In this document: positions 37,704 to 44,980 of the stretch, piece by piece
Layout of the letters: each line of letters starts with the position of its first letter
Numbering within the stretch: position 1 is the stretch's first letter
Assembly: GCF_000718555.1 (NCBI RefSeq)
Contig: NZ_JOAN01000016.1
Span: 1-64,000, forward strand
Direction of reading: 5' to 3'
Source of the DNA: Micromonospora chokoriensis
GTDB lineage: Bacteria; Actinomycetota; Actinomycetes; Mycobacteriales; Micromonosporaceae
Length of the DNA stretch: 64,000 bases
Notes under the pieces: generated by a model
What the model was told of the DNA's origin: nothing
The model's database searches: none
What the model saw: the letters and a program-made list of their open reading frames with translations, nothing else
Program-made: the position numbers and the translations under genes

Positions 37704-38005
37704 CTAACGCGGGCGGGGCAGATGCGGGACCGGCCCTCCCCGAGCCGAGTCCCTGATTCGGCGCAGGACCGGGATGAATTGCGGGCTTTCACCACGATGC
37801 CCGGCGGTCACGACCATAGACAAGACCTTCTGTCCCTGCTCACAGGCCAGATGCGTTTTGGTGGTAAGACCGCCGCGAGATCGTCCGAGGGCGGGATCGG
37901 CGGGTCGTCGTGCACGCCGCCGGGTGGCTCTCTCTGCAGGTGGCCGTCAGTGCGAGCGTCGGCGGCGTCGGGCGACCGCCCCACCCTGTTCATCGATGCC
38001 GTGGC
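37704..38005 (-). pseudogene. Decayed IS5-family transposase fragment
   Basis: On the minus strand the frame ending at the TAG of 37704-37706 encodes D-P-A-L-G-R-S-R-G-G-L-T-T-K and T-H-L-A-C-E-Q-G, then V-V-T-A-G-H-R-G-E-S-P-Q-F, the central signature of IS5-type DDE transposases. Upstream the frame is interrupted by a stop (about 37962) while I-D-E-Q-G remains recognisable near 37990. The DDE C-terminal portion and the N terminus are gone. No flanking target duplication is identifiable. Confidence 0.7.
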
Positions 38006-38148
38006 TGACCGCACCACTACCACTCGCTTGTCCCGCGCGAGCGCAATACGTCACCGCGCTGACCGAGAAGCGCGCCGGCCCGCAAGATCGAGTCCACCGT
38101 CATCTGTACAGTCCCGGGCAGTTCGGCATGGTTTGGTGACCGCATGGG

Positions 38149-39453
38149 TCAACTGCGGCCGCTCAGCAACCTATCGAGCACCCGCACGCCGAACTGGAGG
38201 CTGTCCACCGGCACGCGCTCGTCGACGCCATGGAACAGGCTGGAAAAGTCCATGTCGGACGGGAGACGCAGCGGCGTGAAGCCGACGCACTTCATGCCGA
38301 GCCGGTCGAAGGACTTGGCGTCGGTGCCGGCCGACAGCATGTACGGCAGTGGATGGGCGATCGGGTCCTCGGCGGTGAGCGCCTCGGAGATGTCCTTGAT
38401 CAGCGGGCCGTCGAAAGAGGTTTCCACAGCGGGCCGACGCACGATGGGTTCGCACTCGAAGGCGTCACCGAGCAGCTCGCCCATGACGCGGTCGAACTCC
38501 TCCTCCTGGCCGGGCAGGAACCGTCCATCGATCATCGCGACGGCCTCACCCGGGATCACGTTCACCTTCTGGCCGGCCCGCATGAAGGTGGGGTTGGCGG
38601 TGTTGGCGATGGATGCGCCGATCAGGCGAGCCATCGGGCCGAGTTGGGCAAGCAACGGCTCCGGGTCCTTAGCGTCGAAGGGGAGCTCCAGGAAGGAGCT
38701 GAGATCGCGGAGCAGGCTGCGGGTAGTGTCGGTCAGGTGGATTGGAAAGCGGTGCCTGCCGACGCGGGCGACGGCCTCGGCCAGCTCGGCCACGGCGTTG
38801 TGGTCTGGCAGCATCGATCCGTGCCCGGCGACGCCGCGGGCCCGGATCTGCATCCAGGAGAGGCCTTTTTCGGCGGTCTGGACGAGGTAGAGGCGTAGAT
38901 TGTCGCCGATCGTATACGAGAAGCCGCCCACCTCGCTGATCGCATCGGTGCAGTCCTCGAACCACTCGCGCCGGTTTTCCACGAGCCAGTGCGCACCGAG
39001 CTCGCCGCCGGCCTCCTCGTCGGCCACGAAGGCCAGCACGAGGTCGCGCTCAGGCCGGCGACCGGTTCGGACCATGTCTCGCACGACGGCCAGCACCATG
39101 GCATCCATGTTCTTCATGTCCACCGCGCCACGTCCCCAGACGCAGCCGTCCCTGAACTCGCCGGACAGCGGCGGGACGGACCAGTTGTCCTCCTCGAATG
39201 GGACGACGTCCAGATGCCCGTGCAGCAGCAGGGCGCCCCGGTCGGAGCCGGTGCCGGGGATCCGGGCGAGCAGGCTGGTCCGTTTCCCGTGGCCCGGAGG
39301 GGCGATGATCTCACAGGCGACCGCGACCTCGTCGAGCTTGCCGGCCACATATTCTGCCGTCAGCCGCTCGTCACCGAGGCCGTCACCGTAGTTGATCGAG
39401 TCGATTTGGATGAGTTCGCTGCAGAGCTGAGCAACTTCGTCCTCTGCGTTCAT
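38149..39453 (-). CDS. M20-family metallopeptidase
   Basis: A 434-residue two-zinc amidohydrolase of the ArgE/DapE/CPG2 clan. G-H-L-D-V-V-P near 78-84 holds the first metal ligands, G-R-G-A-V-D-M-K-N near 106 the bridging Asp, D-E-E-A-G-G near 145 the catalytic Glu and next ligand, and the dimerisation domain follows (G-V-A-G-H-G-S). GGAG lies upstream of the ATG. Cytoplasmic; probably a dipeptidase or N-acyl-amino-acid amidohydrolase. It sits between an IS remnant and an unrecognised divergon. Confidence 0.85.
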   Translation of the reverse strand: MNAEDEVAQLCSELIQIDSINYGDGLGDERLTAEYVAGKLDEVAVACEIIAPPGHGKRTSLLARIPGTGSDRGALLLHGHLDVVPFEEDNWSVPPLSGEFRDGCVWGRGAVDMKNMDAMVLAVVRDMVRTGRRPERDLVLAFVADEEAGGELGAHWLVENRREWFEDCTDAISEVGGFSYTIGDNLRLYLVQTAEKGLSWMQIRARGVAGHGSMLPDHNAVAELAEAVARVGRHRFPIHLTDTTRSLLRDLSSFLELPFDAKDPEPLLAQLGPMARLIGASIANTANPTFMRAGQKVNVIPGEAVAMIDGRFLPGQEEEFDRVMGELLGDAFECEPIVRRPAVETSFDGPLIKDISEALTAEDPIAHPLPYMLSAGTDAKSFDRLGMKCVGFTPLRLPSDMDFSSLFHGVDERVPVDSLQFGVRVLDRLLSGRS

Positions 39454-39568
39454 GAACTAGCTCCGCTTCCTGTTCGCTCTTGCCGCACTGACTGCCGGAC
39501 AACGACTGGGGCGTGCAATCCGTCGCTGTCTCGGCAGAACGTATCGTCAGGACAGCGACGGATGACCA

Positions 39569-40306
39569 TCAACGTTGCTGTTGCGCGGACGCGCCGCTGG
39601 CAACATAGTCGCCGACGTCCACGCCGGTCTGCCACAGCAGACTGTGGTAGCTCTGGAACAGCGACCCGAGCTCGCGGCTCTGACAGCTGAACCCCTTGAA
39701 CTCGTCGCGTTCCACGACGAATGTCACGAAGACGATGTCGTCGTCGACCACCGCCATGCTGATCGCGTCACCGGTGTTGTTCTTCGCGACCCGCACTGTG
39801 TAATTCGGCCGGCGGTTGCGTTTCTGTTCTATTTCAAGCATGCCCTCCATGCCCAGGCCCTCGGGCCGGATCACGATCCTGCGGAAAGCGTGCCCCGCCG
39901 GATCGCGCGCCGCCCACTGCTCGCAGACCCTGAAATAGGTCTCGGCGTCCGGGCCGAGGGACTGGATTGACACCGGCCGCAGATAGGTGGTCCATACCCG
40001 GCGGCGCGCCTGCAGGACACGGGCGGCGAGGTCCAGATAGAACTCCGCCGCCGTCTCGTAGGTGCGCAGTTCCACCCGCCCGCGGGCGCTGTCCCTCCAG
40101 ACCGCCACCAGCTTGTCCAGGGAGACCAGGAGGTACAGGATCGAGGCAGAGACGAGCGGACCCTCGATGTACTTGTTGAAGCCCAGCTCGCGGCCCATGA
40201 AGAGGGCCACGAAGTAGAGCGGGATCGAGACCAGGAGTGCCGCCTTCAGCACCCGCCTGTCCCACCGCTCGCGCTCACCGGCGAACGACGTGTCGATTGG
40301 GTTCAC
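39569..40306 (-). CDS. Two-helix membrane protein with unnamed cytoplasmic domain
   Basis: A 245-residue protein: two transmembrane helices (about 20-38 and 48-70), then a soluble domain (83-234). That domain is clearly paralogous to the C-terminal half of the divergent HTH protein: Y-E-T-A-A-E-F-Y at 83-90, W-T-T-Y-L-R at 105-110, A-E-T-Y-F-R at 121-126 and I-S-M-A-V-V-D-D-D-I-V-F-V-T-F at 182-196. GTG at 40306 has GGGAGG upstream and overlaps the zinc-ribbon stop (GTGA). No enzyme motif recognised. Function unknown. Confidence 0.75.
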   Translation of the reverse strand: MNPIDTSFAGERERWDRRVLKAALLVSIPLYFVALFMGRELGFNKYIEGPLVSASILYLLVSLDKLVAVWRDSARGRVELRTYETAAEFYLDLAARVLQARRRVWTTYLRPVSIQSLGPDAETYFRVCEQWAARDPAGHAFRRIVIRPEGLGMEGMLEIEQKRNRRPNYTVRVAKNNTGDAISMAVVDDDIVFVTFVVERDEFKGFSCQSRELGSLFQSYHSLLWQTGVDVGDYVASGASAQQQR

Positions 40307-40554
40307 GAATCCTCCCGTGGCGTCGGAAGTCGGGGCGTCCTGTCCGTGGCCGGAACGGCCTTGCAGACCACGTTGCACCAGGTGCACTCCCAGACGTCGT
40401 ATGCCTTCAGCTCGAAGGTGCATGTCGGGAAGAACGTCTGGCGGTAAGTGGGCCGGTGGCCGCATTCTGGACAGGTCTCGCCGCTCTCACGAATATCGGT
40501 GCAGGAACCGCTGGGCGCTGCCTTTGCGCCAGTGCTGTCGGTGTGCGTGTTCAT
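40303..40554 (-). CDS. Small zinc-ribbon protein
   Basis: An 83-residue protein with two CxxC-type knuckles: C-P-E-C-G-H near 28-33 and C-T-W-C-N-V-V-C near 57-64, consistent with one zinc ribbon. The N-terminal 25 residues are polar and low-complexity. An excellent GGAGGAG precedes the ATG at 40554. It is translationally coupled to the downstream membrane-protein gene and divergent from the HTH gene. Confidence 0.75.
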   Translation of the reverse strand: MNTHTDSTGAKAAPSGSCTDIRESGETCPECGHRPTYRQTFFPTCTFELKAYDVWECTWCNVVCKAVPATDRTPRLPTPREDS

Positions 40555-40806
40555 ATTTTGGCTCCTCCACTCGAATTCCTCTGAATACAGAGAATGCGCC
40601 GACTTGACGGCGTCCACAATCGGGTGTTGCGAGGTGTGGCGAGGAATAGCGGGAAAGGGCCTGCCGCCAGGGCGAAGGGCATTCGAGAGCACAGGAGCGA
40701 CCCGCGATGCATCGGTGCGCCACGTGCCGCCATGGCGGCACGTGGCGCACCGATGCGATCTTGTGCGAAGATGTGCATACCTCAGGGAGGGAAAGCGAGG
40801 TTCCGC
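40555..40806. other. Divergent intergenic region with palindrome
   Basis: A 252-base region between divergently transcribed genes. It is less GC-rich than the flanking genes near 40560-40620 and contains the perfect 48-bp palindrome annotated separately. It is not coding on either strand, although the palindrome produces mirrored short frames. Confidence 0.6.
40709..40756. repeat. Perfect 48-bp palindrome
   Basis: The 24 bases 40709-40732 (beginning GCATCGGTGCGCC and ending GCCGCCA) are exactly the reverse complement of 40733-40756, with no spacer and centre CCA|TGG. It ends 50 bases before the GTG of the HTH gene. Such a long, loop-free palindrome is a strong candidate operator or, in RNA, a very stable hairpin in the HTH leader. 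Confidence 0.85.
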
Positions 40807-41676
40807 GTGATACAGGTGCCGGGGCAGCGGGTTCATGGCGAACCGCATGCAGTGCGCCGCCCGGAGCTTGTCGAGGAATTCATCGGGATGCTGCAGGAGC
40901 TCCGACTCCGTGCGGGTAACCCGCCGATCAAATCGTTCGTGACACCACTGGGGACAAATCGGAATGCAGCCGCTCAGATCCTCAAGGGGAAGAGGCTGCC
41001 CACCCACCCGCAGCTGGCCGCGCTGCTCGTGAAGCTCGACGTGCCCCGCTCGGAGCACTCGGACCGGCTTATCGGTCTGTGGGAGCAAATCCACGGCCTG
41101 GCTCCGGCGAACCCGTCGTCCGCGCCACTGGCCCGTCCGGATTGTGCCGACGAGACCGTGCCGACCACGTACTTCGATTCGACGAGTGATTTCTACTCAT
41201 CGCTGGAGGCCGGGGTCGTCCGGGCACGCGAGCTCGTCCGCGTGACCTACATCCGCCAGAGCCCGCCGACCCGGTACGCGAACCAGGCCGCCACCAGCTA
41301 CTTCCAGCGATTGGTTGCCTGGGCCGCGGAAACCCAGCTGCCGGTCAACCGGGTCATCGGCGCGCCGGTCGGCGCCGACGGGCAGCCGGAGGACGAGTTC
41401 TTCGACTGGCTGGAGGAGCACCAACGCCACACCCGGGACTTCACCACCTACGAGTCGAGGGTGGTGCCCTGGTCAGTTGGGGCGGATGCGATCAACATGG
41501 CACTAATCGACGACAAGATCGCGTTCCTGACCTTCTCCGGGATGAACGCACAAATCCTGCATGGCGTCCGCATCGAGAGCCGACGCTTCGTCGAACGCCT
41601 CACCGAGTACTTCATGCAGTTGTGGTACTCAGGCGTCCCGTTGAACACCTATCTAAAGAAGATCAGTCCGCGCTAG
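40807..41676 (+). CDS. HTH protein with unnamed sensor-like C-terminal domain
   Basis: A 289-residue protein. Residues 20-80 form an XRE-like helix-turn-helix (N-R-N-A-A-A-Q-I-L-K-G-K-R-L-P at 51-65, P-Q-L-A-A-L-L-V-K-L at 68-77). Residues 123-285 are the same domain as in the adjacent membrane protein: D-F-Y-S-S-L near 128, V-T-Y-I-R at 146-150, S-Y-F-Q-R near 164, and I-N-M-A-L-I-D-D-K-I-A-F-L-T-F at 229-243, ending with L-W-Y-S-G-V. The GTG at 40807 follows GCGAGG. It likely binds the upstream palindrome. No database name comes to mind. Confidence 0.75.
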   Translation: MIQVPGQRVHGEPHAVRRPELVEEFIGMLQELRLRAGNPPIKSFVTPLGTNRNAAAQILKGKRLPTHPQLAALLVKLDVPRSEHSDRLIGLWEQIHGLAPANPSSAPLARPDCADETVPTTYFDSTSDFYSSLEAGVVRARELVRVTYIRQSPPTRYANQAATSYFQRLVAWAAETQLPVNRVIGAPVGADGQPEDEFFDWLEEHQRHTRDFTTYESRVVPWSVGADAINMALIDDKIAFLTFSGMNAQILHGVRIESRRFVERLTEYFMQLWYSGVPLNTYLKKISPR

Positions 41677-41696
41677 GTTCTGTCCCGCGCGATCTT

Positions 41697-42101
41697 CTAG
41701 CCCCGATCGCGCTCGTGGGTGTCGCGGGAGGTCTGCAACTCGGGCACCGCGGCCTCCAGCAGATCGGCGAGGCCCCGCAGGTGCTCGGCGACCCGGGCAC
41801 CGAGGGGGGTCAGTGAGTATTCGACGCGTGGTGGGATCGCGGTGAGCACCTCGCGGGTGAGCATCCCGTCGCGTTCGAGGGTCTGCAGGGTCTGGGAGAG
41901 CATCCGCTCGCTGACCCCGTCGATGCGGCGACGCAGCGCGTTGAACCGGTAGCGACCCTCGCCGAGCGCCAACAGGGCCAGCGAGGCCCACTTCGAGGTG
42001 ACGTCCTCGAAGGCCGCACGGGAGGTGCAGCCCCGCGCGAAGACATCGCTGACGAATTCCTGGGTAGGCCCCGCCGGGTCCTGGGCCGGCATGTCGCTCA
42101 C
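41697..42101 (-). CDS. HxlR-family transcriptional regulator
   Basis: A 134-residue winged-helix regulator: K-W-A-S-L-A-L-L-A-L near 37, R-F-N-A-L-R-R-R-I-D-G-V-S-E-R-M-L-S-Q-T-L as the recognition segment, and Y-S-L-T-P-L-G at the wing. HxlR proteins often control an adjacent redox gene, here the divergent NAD(P)-binding oxidoreductase. The first codon is GTG; an ATG three codons later is equally possible. Confidence 0.85.
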   Translation of the reverse strand: MSDMPAQDPAGPTQEFVSDVFARGCTSRAAFEDVTSKWASLALLALGEGRYRFNALRRRIDGVSERMLSQTLQTLERDGMLTREVLTAIPPRVEYSLTPLGARVAEHLRGLADLLEAAVPELQTSRDTHERDRG

Positions 42102-42188
42102 CTCACCACCCTATCCCATGGCAACTCTCGGTTAGTGCTGTAGATTCGTAAGTGCTTGCAGATCTGTCACTACCCTTCGGAGGTTCTC

Positions 42189-43046
42189 ATGCCCACCTAT
42201 GCCGTCACCGGCGCCACCGGCCGGCTGGGCCGCCTGGTGATCGGGCAGCTGCTCGACAGCGGCGTACCCGCCACCGAGATCGCCGCCATCGTCCGCAGCC
42301 CGGAGAAGGCCGCCGACCTGGCCGCGCGCGGGGTCGAGATCCGCAAGGCCAGCTACGACGACCCGTCGACGCTGCCCGGCGCCGTGGCCGGCGTACGCCG
42401 CCTGCTGCTCATCTCCGGTGACACCCCCGGTCAGCGCGTCGCGCAGCACACCGCAGTCATCGACGCCGCCAAGCTCGCCGGGGTCGAGCGCCTGGTCTAC
42501 ACAAGCATCCTGAAGGCCGACACCACCGCGAACCCGCTCGCCCCGGAGCACAAGGCCACCGAGGAGGTCCTCGCCGCGTCCGGTCTGACCTACACCGTGC
42601 TGCGCAACAGCTGGTACACCGAGAACTACACCGACCAGCTGCCGCAGTACCTCGGGACCGGCACCATCCTCGGTGCCACCGGTGGCAGCAAGATCTCCGC
42701 CGCACCCCGGGTCGACTACGCGGGGGCCGCCGTAGCGGCGCTGACCCGCGAGGAGCACGGCAACGCCGTCTACGAGCTCGGCGGCACCGCCTTCACCTTC
42801 GACGAGCTGGCCGAGGCCGTCACCGAGGTGACCGGCACCACCGTCGTCCACCAGGACATGTCCGCCGCCGAGCTGGCCTCGGCCCTGGAGAACGTCGGCC
42901 TCGACGCGGGCACCGCCGGTTTCGTCGCCGCGCTCGACCAGTCGATCGCCAACGGCGAGCTGGCGACCGACAGCGACGACCTCAGCCGGCTCCTCGGCCG
43001 GCCGAGCACCCCGCTGCGCGACGCCATCCGGGCCGCGCAGGCCTGA
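42189..43046 (+). CDS. NAD(P)H-binding quinone oxidoreductase-like protein
   Basis: A 285-residue extended/atypical SDR (NmrA/QorB-like). T-G-A-T-G-R-L-G at residues 7-14 is the dinucleotide loop and L-V-Y-T-S-I near 106 is the strand after the missing classical YxxxK. GGAGG is five bases before the ATG. QorB-like proteins reduce quinones with NADPH. Divergent from an HxlR regulator that probably controls it. Confidence 0.85.
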   Translation: MPTYAVTGATGRLGRLVIGQLLDSGVPATEIAAIVRSPEKAADLAARGVEIRKASYDDPSTLPGAVAGVRRLLLISGDTPGQRVAQHTAVIDAAKLAGVERLVYTSILKADTTANPLAPEHKATEEVLAASGLTYTVLRNSWYTENYTDQLPQYLGTGTILGATGGSKISAAPRVDYAGAAVAALTREEHGNAVYELGGTAFTFDELAEAVTEVTGTTVVHQDMSAAELASALENVGLDAGTAGFVAALDQSIANGELATDSDDLSRLLGRPSTPLRDAIRAAQA

Positions 43047-43069
43047 CCCGGCCGGCGCCCACGCTGACA

Positions 43070-43110
43070 CCGGGCGGGCGACGGGACCCACGCTCCCGTC
43101 GCCCGCCCGG
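43070..43110 (+). terminator. Perfect 17-bp stem terminator
   Basis: CCGGGCGGGCGACGGGA (43070-43086) pairs completely with 43094-43110 across a 7-base loop. It lies 23 bases after the oxidoreductase stop. Confidence 0.85.
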
Positions 43111-43177
43111 CGTGACTCCACACTGGCAGACTGGCGGCCTGGGAACCCGACCGAGGAGCGCCGAGGAGGTCGTGATC

Positions 43178-43279
43178 GTGGACCGGAAAACCCCCTGCCA
43201 GGGCACTGCGGCGCGCACCGGGTGCTCGCTGCCGTCCCTCGCCGCCCCGGCGTTCCCGCACCCGGCGGCAGCCCGATGA
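43178..43279 (+). CDS. Possible leader peptide coupled to a GNAT gene
   Basis: A 33-residue frame beginning GTG with AGGAGG eight bases upstream (another GTG at 43172 is closer) and ending in ATGA, which overlaps the ATG of the GNAT gene. Third positions are mostly G/C. Contains two cysteines and a proline/alanine-rich end. Either a leader peptide that couples translation or an accident of the ribosome-binding site. Confidence 0.4.
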   Translation: MDRKTPCQGTAARTGCSLPSLAAPAFPHPAAAR

Positions 43280-43740
43280 GCGCCGGCGACGTCGTCGTCC
43301 GGGCCGCGGTGCCAGAGGACGACCCCGAGCAGGTCTTCGACGTGCTGTGGCAACTCGCTCCCGACGATGCTCGGCCGGACGCCACCCGACTGTCCACCGC
43401 CTGGCGTGACCTGCACGCGCAAGCTGGCCGCCGCCTGCTCCTGGCCATCGCCGGAGACACCTTCGTGGGCACTCTGGACACTCTCGTCGCCCCCAACCTG
43501 ACGCACGGCGCGCGGCCGTACATGGTGGTGGAGAACGTGGTGGTGGCGCCCGGCTGGCGTCGTCGTGGGGTCGCCCGGGCTCTCATGCTGGCGGCGGTGC
43601 ACGACGCGACGGCGGCCGGTTGCTACAAGGTCCAGTTGGTGTCGAACGCCGCACGTACCGACGCCCACCAGTTCTATGCGGCCATCGGGTTCGCGCAGTC
43701 CGCTCTGGGCTACCGCCGCTACCTCGCCACTGAGACGTGA
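43276..43740 (+). CDS. GNAT family N-acetyltransferase
   Basis: A 154-residue acetyltransferase: V-V-E-N-V-V-V-A-P-G-W-R-R-R-G-V-A-R-A-L near 80-99 is the acetyl-CoA loop, and A-H-Q-F-Y-A-A-I-G-F near 135 the C-terminal motif. Acceptor unknown. Its ATG overlaps the stop of a short upstream frame. Confidence 0.85.
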   Translation: MSAGDVVVRAAVPEDDPEQVFDVLWQLAPDDARPDATRLSTAWRDLHAQAGRRLLLAIAGDTFVGTLDTLVAPNLTHGARPYMVVENVVVAPGWRRRGVARALMLAAVHDATAAGCYKVQLVSNAARTDAHQFYAAIGFAQSALGYRRYLATET

Positions 43741-43756
43741 CGCCGGGTGCGCCCCG

Positions 43757-44116
43757 CTACTCTGCCTCGTCCTGCTCTTCGGTGAGCTCGGCCAGGACGT
43801 CGGCCGCATCCCGGTTCCCGCCGTCGGCGAGCCGGCGAAGTTCGCCGACGTCCGCCCGCTCCGCGGCCAACTCGACGAGGTGGTCAGCGGCGTCCCGGTC
43901 GCCCCGGTCGGCGAGACGTCGCAGCTCGTTCGTGTCCCCAAGTTCGGTGGCAAGCTCGACCAGCTGGGCCGCCGCGTCGGTGTTGCCGTCCTCGGCTAGC
44001 TGACGCAGCTCGGCCAGGTCACCCCGTTCCCCCGCGAGCTCGACGAGCTGGTCGATCGCGTCCCGGTCACCGCCCTTGGCCCGTTGGCGCAGGTCAACAA
44101 GATCAGGTTCGGACAT
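43757..44116 (-). CDS. Protein of four exact 28-residue helical repeats
   Basis: A 119-residue acidic protein that consists of M-S-E-P, four back-to-back 28-residue repeats and E-A-E. Each unit follows the pattern D-x-x-E-L-R-x-L-A-x-x-G-x-x-D-A-A-x-x-L-V-E-L-A with a short turn, predicting a two-helix solenoid like TPR or HEAT-type repeats. The DNA repeat period is therefore 84 bases with no insertions. Probably a protein-binding scaffold; no partner is indicated. Confidence 0.75.
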   Translation of the reverse strand: MSEPDLVDLRQRAKGGDRDAIDQLVELAGERGDLAELRQLAEDGNTDAAAQLVELATELGDTNELRRLADRGDRDAADHLVELAAERADVGELRRLADGGNRDAADVLAELTEEQDEAE

Positions 44117-44232
44117 CGCGCACCCCTCATAGCTGGCGCGGGTCGCCTGGTCCCGCTCACCATCGAGAACCTAGACCAGCGGACGTCGTGGTAGGCGCGA
44201 GAACCGCCGACACCACCTGTCCGCCCGGGCGG

Positions 44233-44922
44233 TCAGCCCGCCTCGGCCGACTCCGCGAGCAGCAGACCGGTCAGCAGACTGCGCAGGGTCCGCTCGACGA
44301 GGTCCGCCCGGGGCTCCGGCCCGGAAGGCTGACGGAACGCCGCGACCAGGTGCGGGTATGCCGCGAGGTCCACCCCGGCGAAGCTGAACGCCCCGGTGGT
44401 CGACTCGCGGCGGGCGAAGAGGCTCACCACGCCGGTCATCATCGCGATGGCCTCGAACTTGGCGGCGACGGGGCAGCGCACGGGTTCCAGGATCCGGATG
44501 CAGTTGTCGAACCAGGCCAGGGTCTCGGGGCCGATGCCGGACGGGCGGTGGATCACGTCGAGCAGCCACGGGTGGGCGCCGAACAGCGCCAACTGCCGGC
44601 GGCCCAACAGCACCATCGTGTCCAACCAGGTGCCCTCGGCCTGCGGGTACGGGCGCAGCTCCCCCACGGCCCGGTCGGTCATCAGGTCCAGCAGGTCGTC
44701 GCGGGACGACAGGTATCGGTAAAGGGATCCAGCGCCGGTGCCGAGCGCGCCGGCGACCGCGCGCATCGACACCGCGGCGAGCCCTTCGGTGTCGGCCAGG
44801 GCGATGGCGGCCACCACGATGGCGTCCCGGCTGTGCGCCGGAGCGGGGCCACGGCTGCCCCGTTCGGGCCTGTTCCAGATCGGCTGCCGGTCGGGGCCGC
44901 CGCTCGCGGGTGTGTCACTCAC
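44233..44922 (-). CDS. TetR-family regulator
   Basis: A 229-residue regulator: the HTH reads A-A-I-A-L-A-D-T-E-G-L-A-A-V-S-M-R-A-V-A near 36-55 and G-T-G-A-G-S-L-Y-R-Y-L-S-S-R-D near 59-73, with a C-terminal TetR_C-type ligand domain. The N-terminal 30 residues are proline/arginine-rich. GTG at 44922 chosen; longer upstream frame is not coding-like. Divergent from an ion channel gene. Confidence 0.85.
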   Translation of the reverse strand: MSDTPASGGPDRQPIWNRPERGSRGPAPAHSRDAIVVAAIALADTEGLAAVSMRAVAGALGTGAGSLYRYLSSRDDLLDLMTDRAVGELRPYPQAEGTWLDTMVLLGRRQLALFGAHPWLLDVIHRPSGIGPETLAWFDNCIRILEPVRCPVAAKFEAIAMMTGVVSLFARRESTTGAFSFAGVDLAAYPHLVAAFRQPSGPEPRADLVERTLRSLLTGLLLAESAEAG

Positions 44923-44980
44923 TGACCCACTGTAAATCGCACGGATCGCGCCAGCGTTGATCTTGGCTAGGCTGGTGGGC

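Noticed and set aside
37774..38139. Plus-strand frames over the IS5 relic
   Set aside because: The opposite strand holds transposase signature residues, so these are shadows.
40594..40806. Upstream extension of the HTH gene through the palindrome
   Set aside because: The extension would encode mirror-image low-quality sequence; the GTG at 40807 has a ribosome-binding site.
42133..42172. TAGTG...CACTA inverted repeat ahead of the NAD(P)-binding gene
   Set aside because: Arms of five bases separated by 30 are too weak to call an operator.
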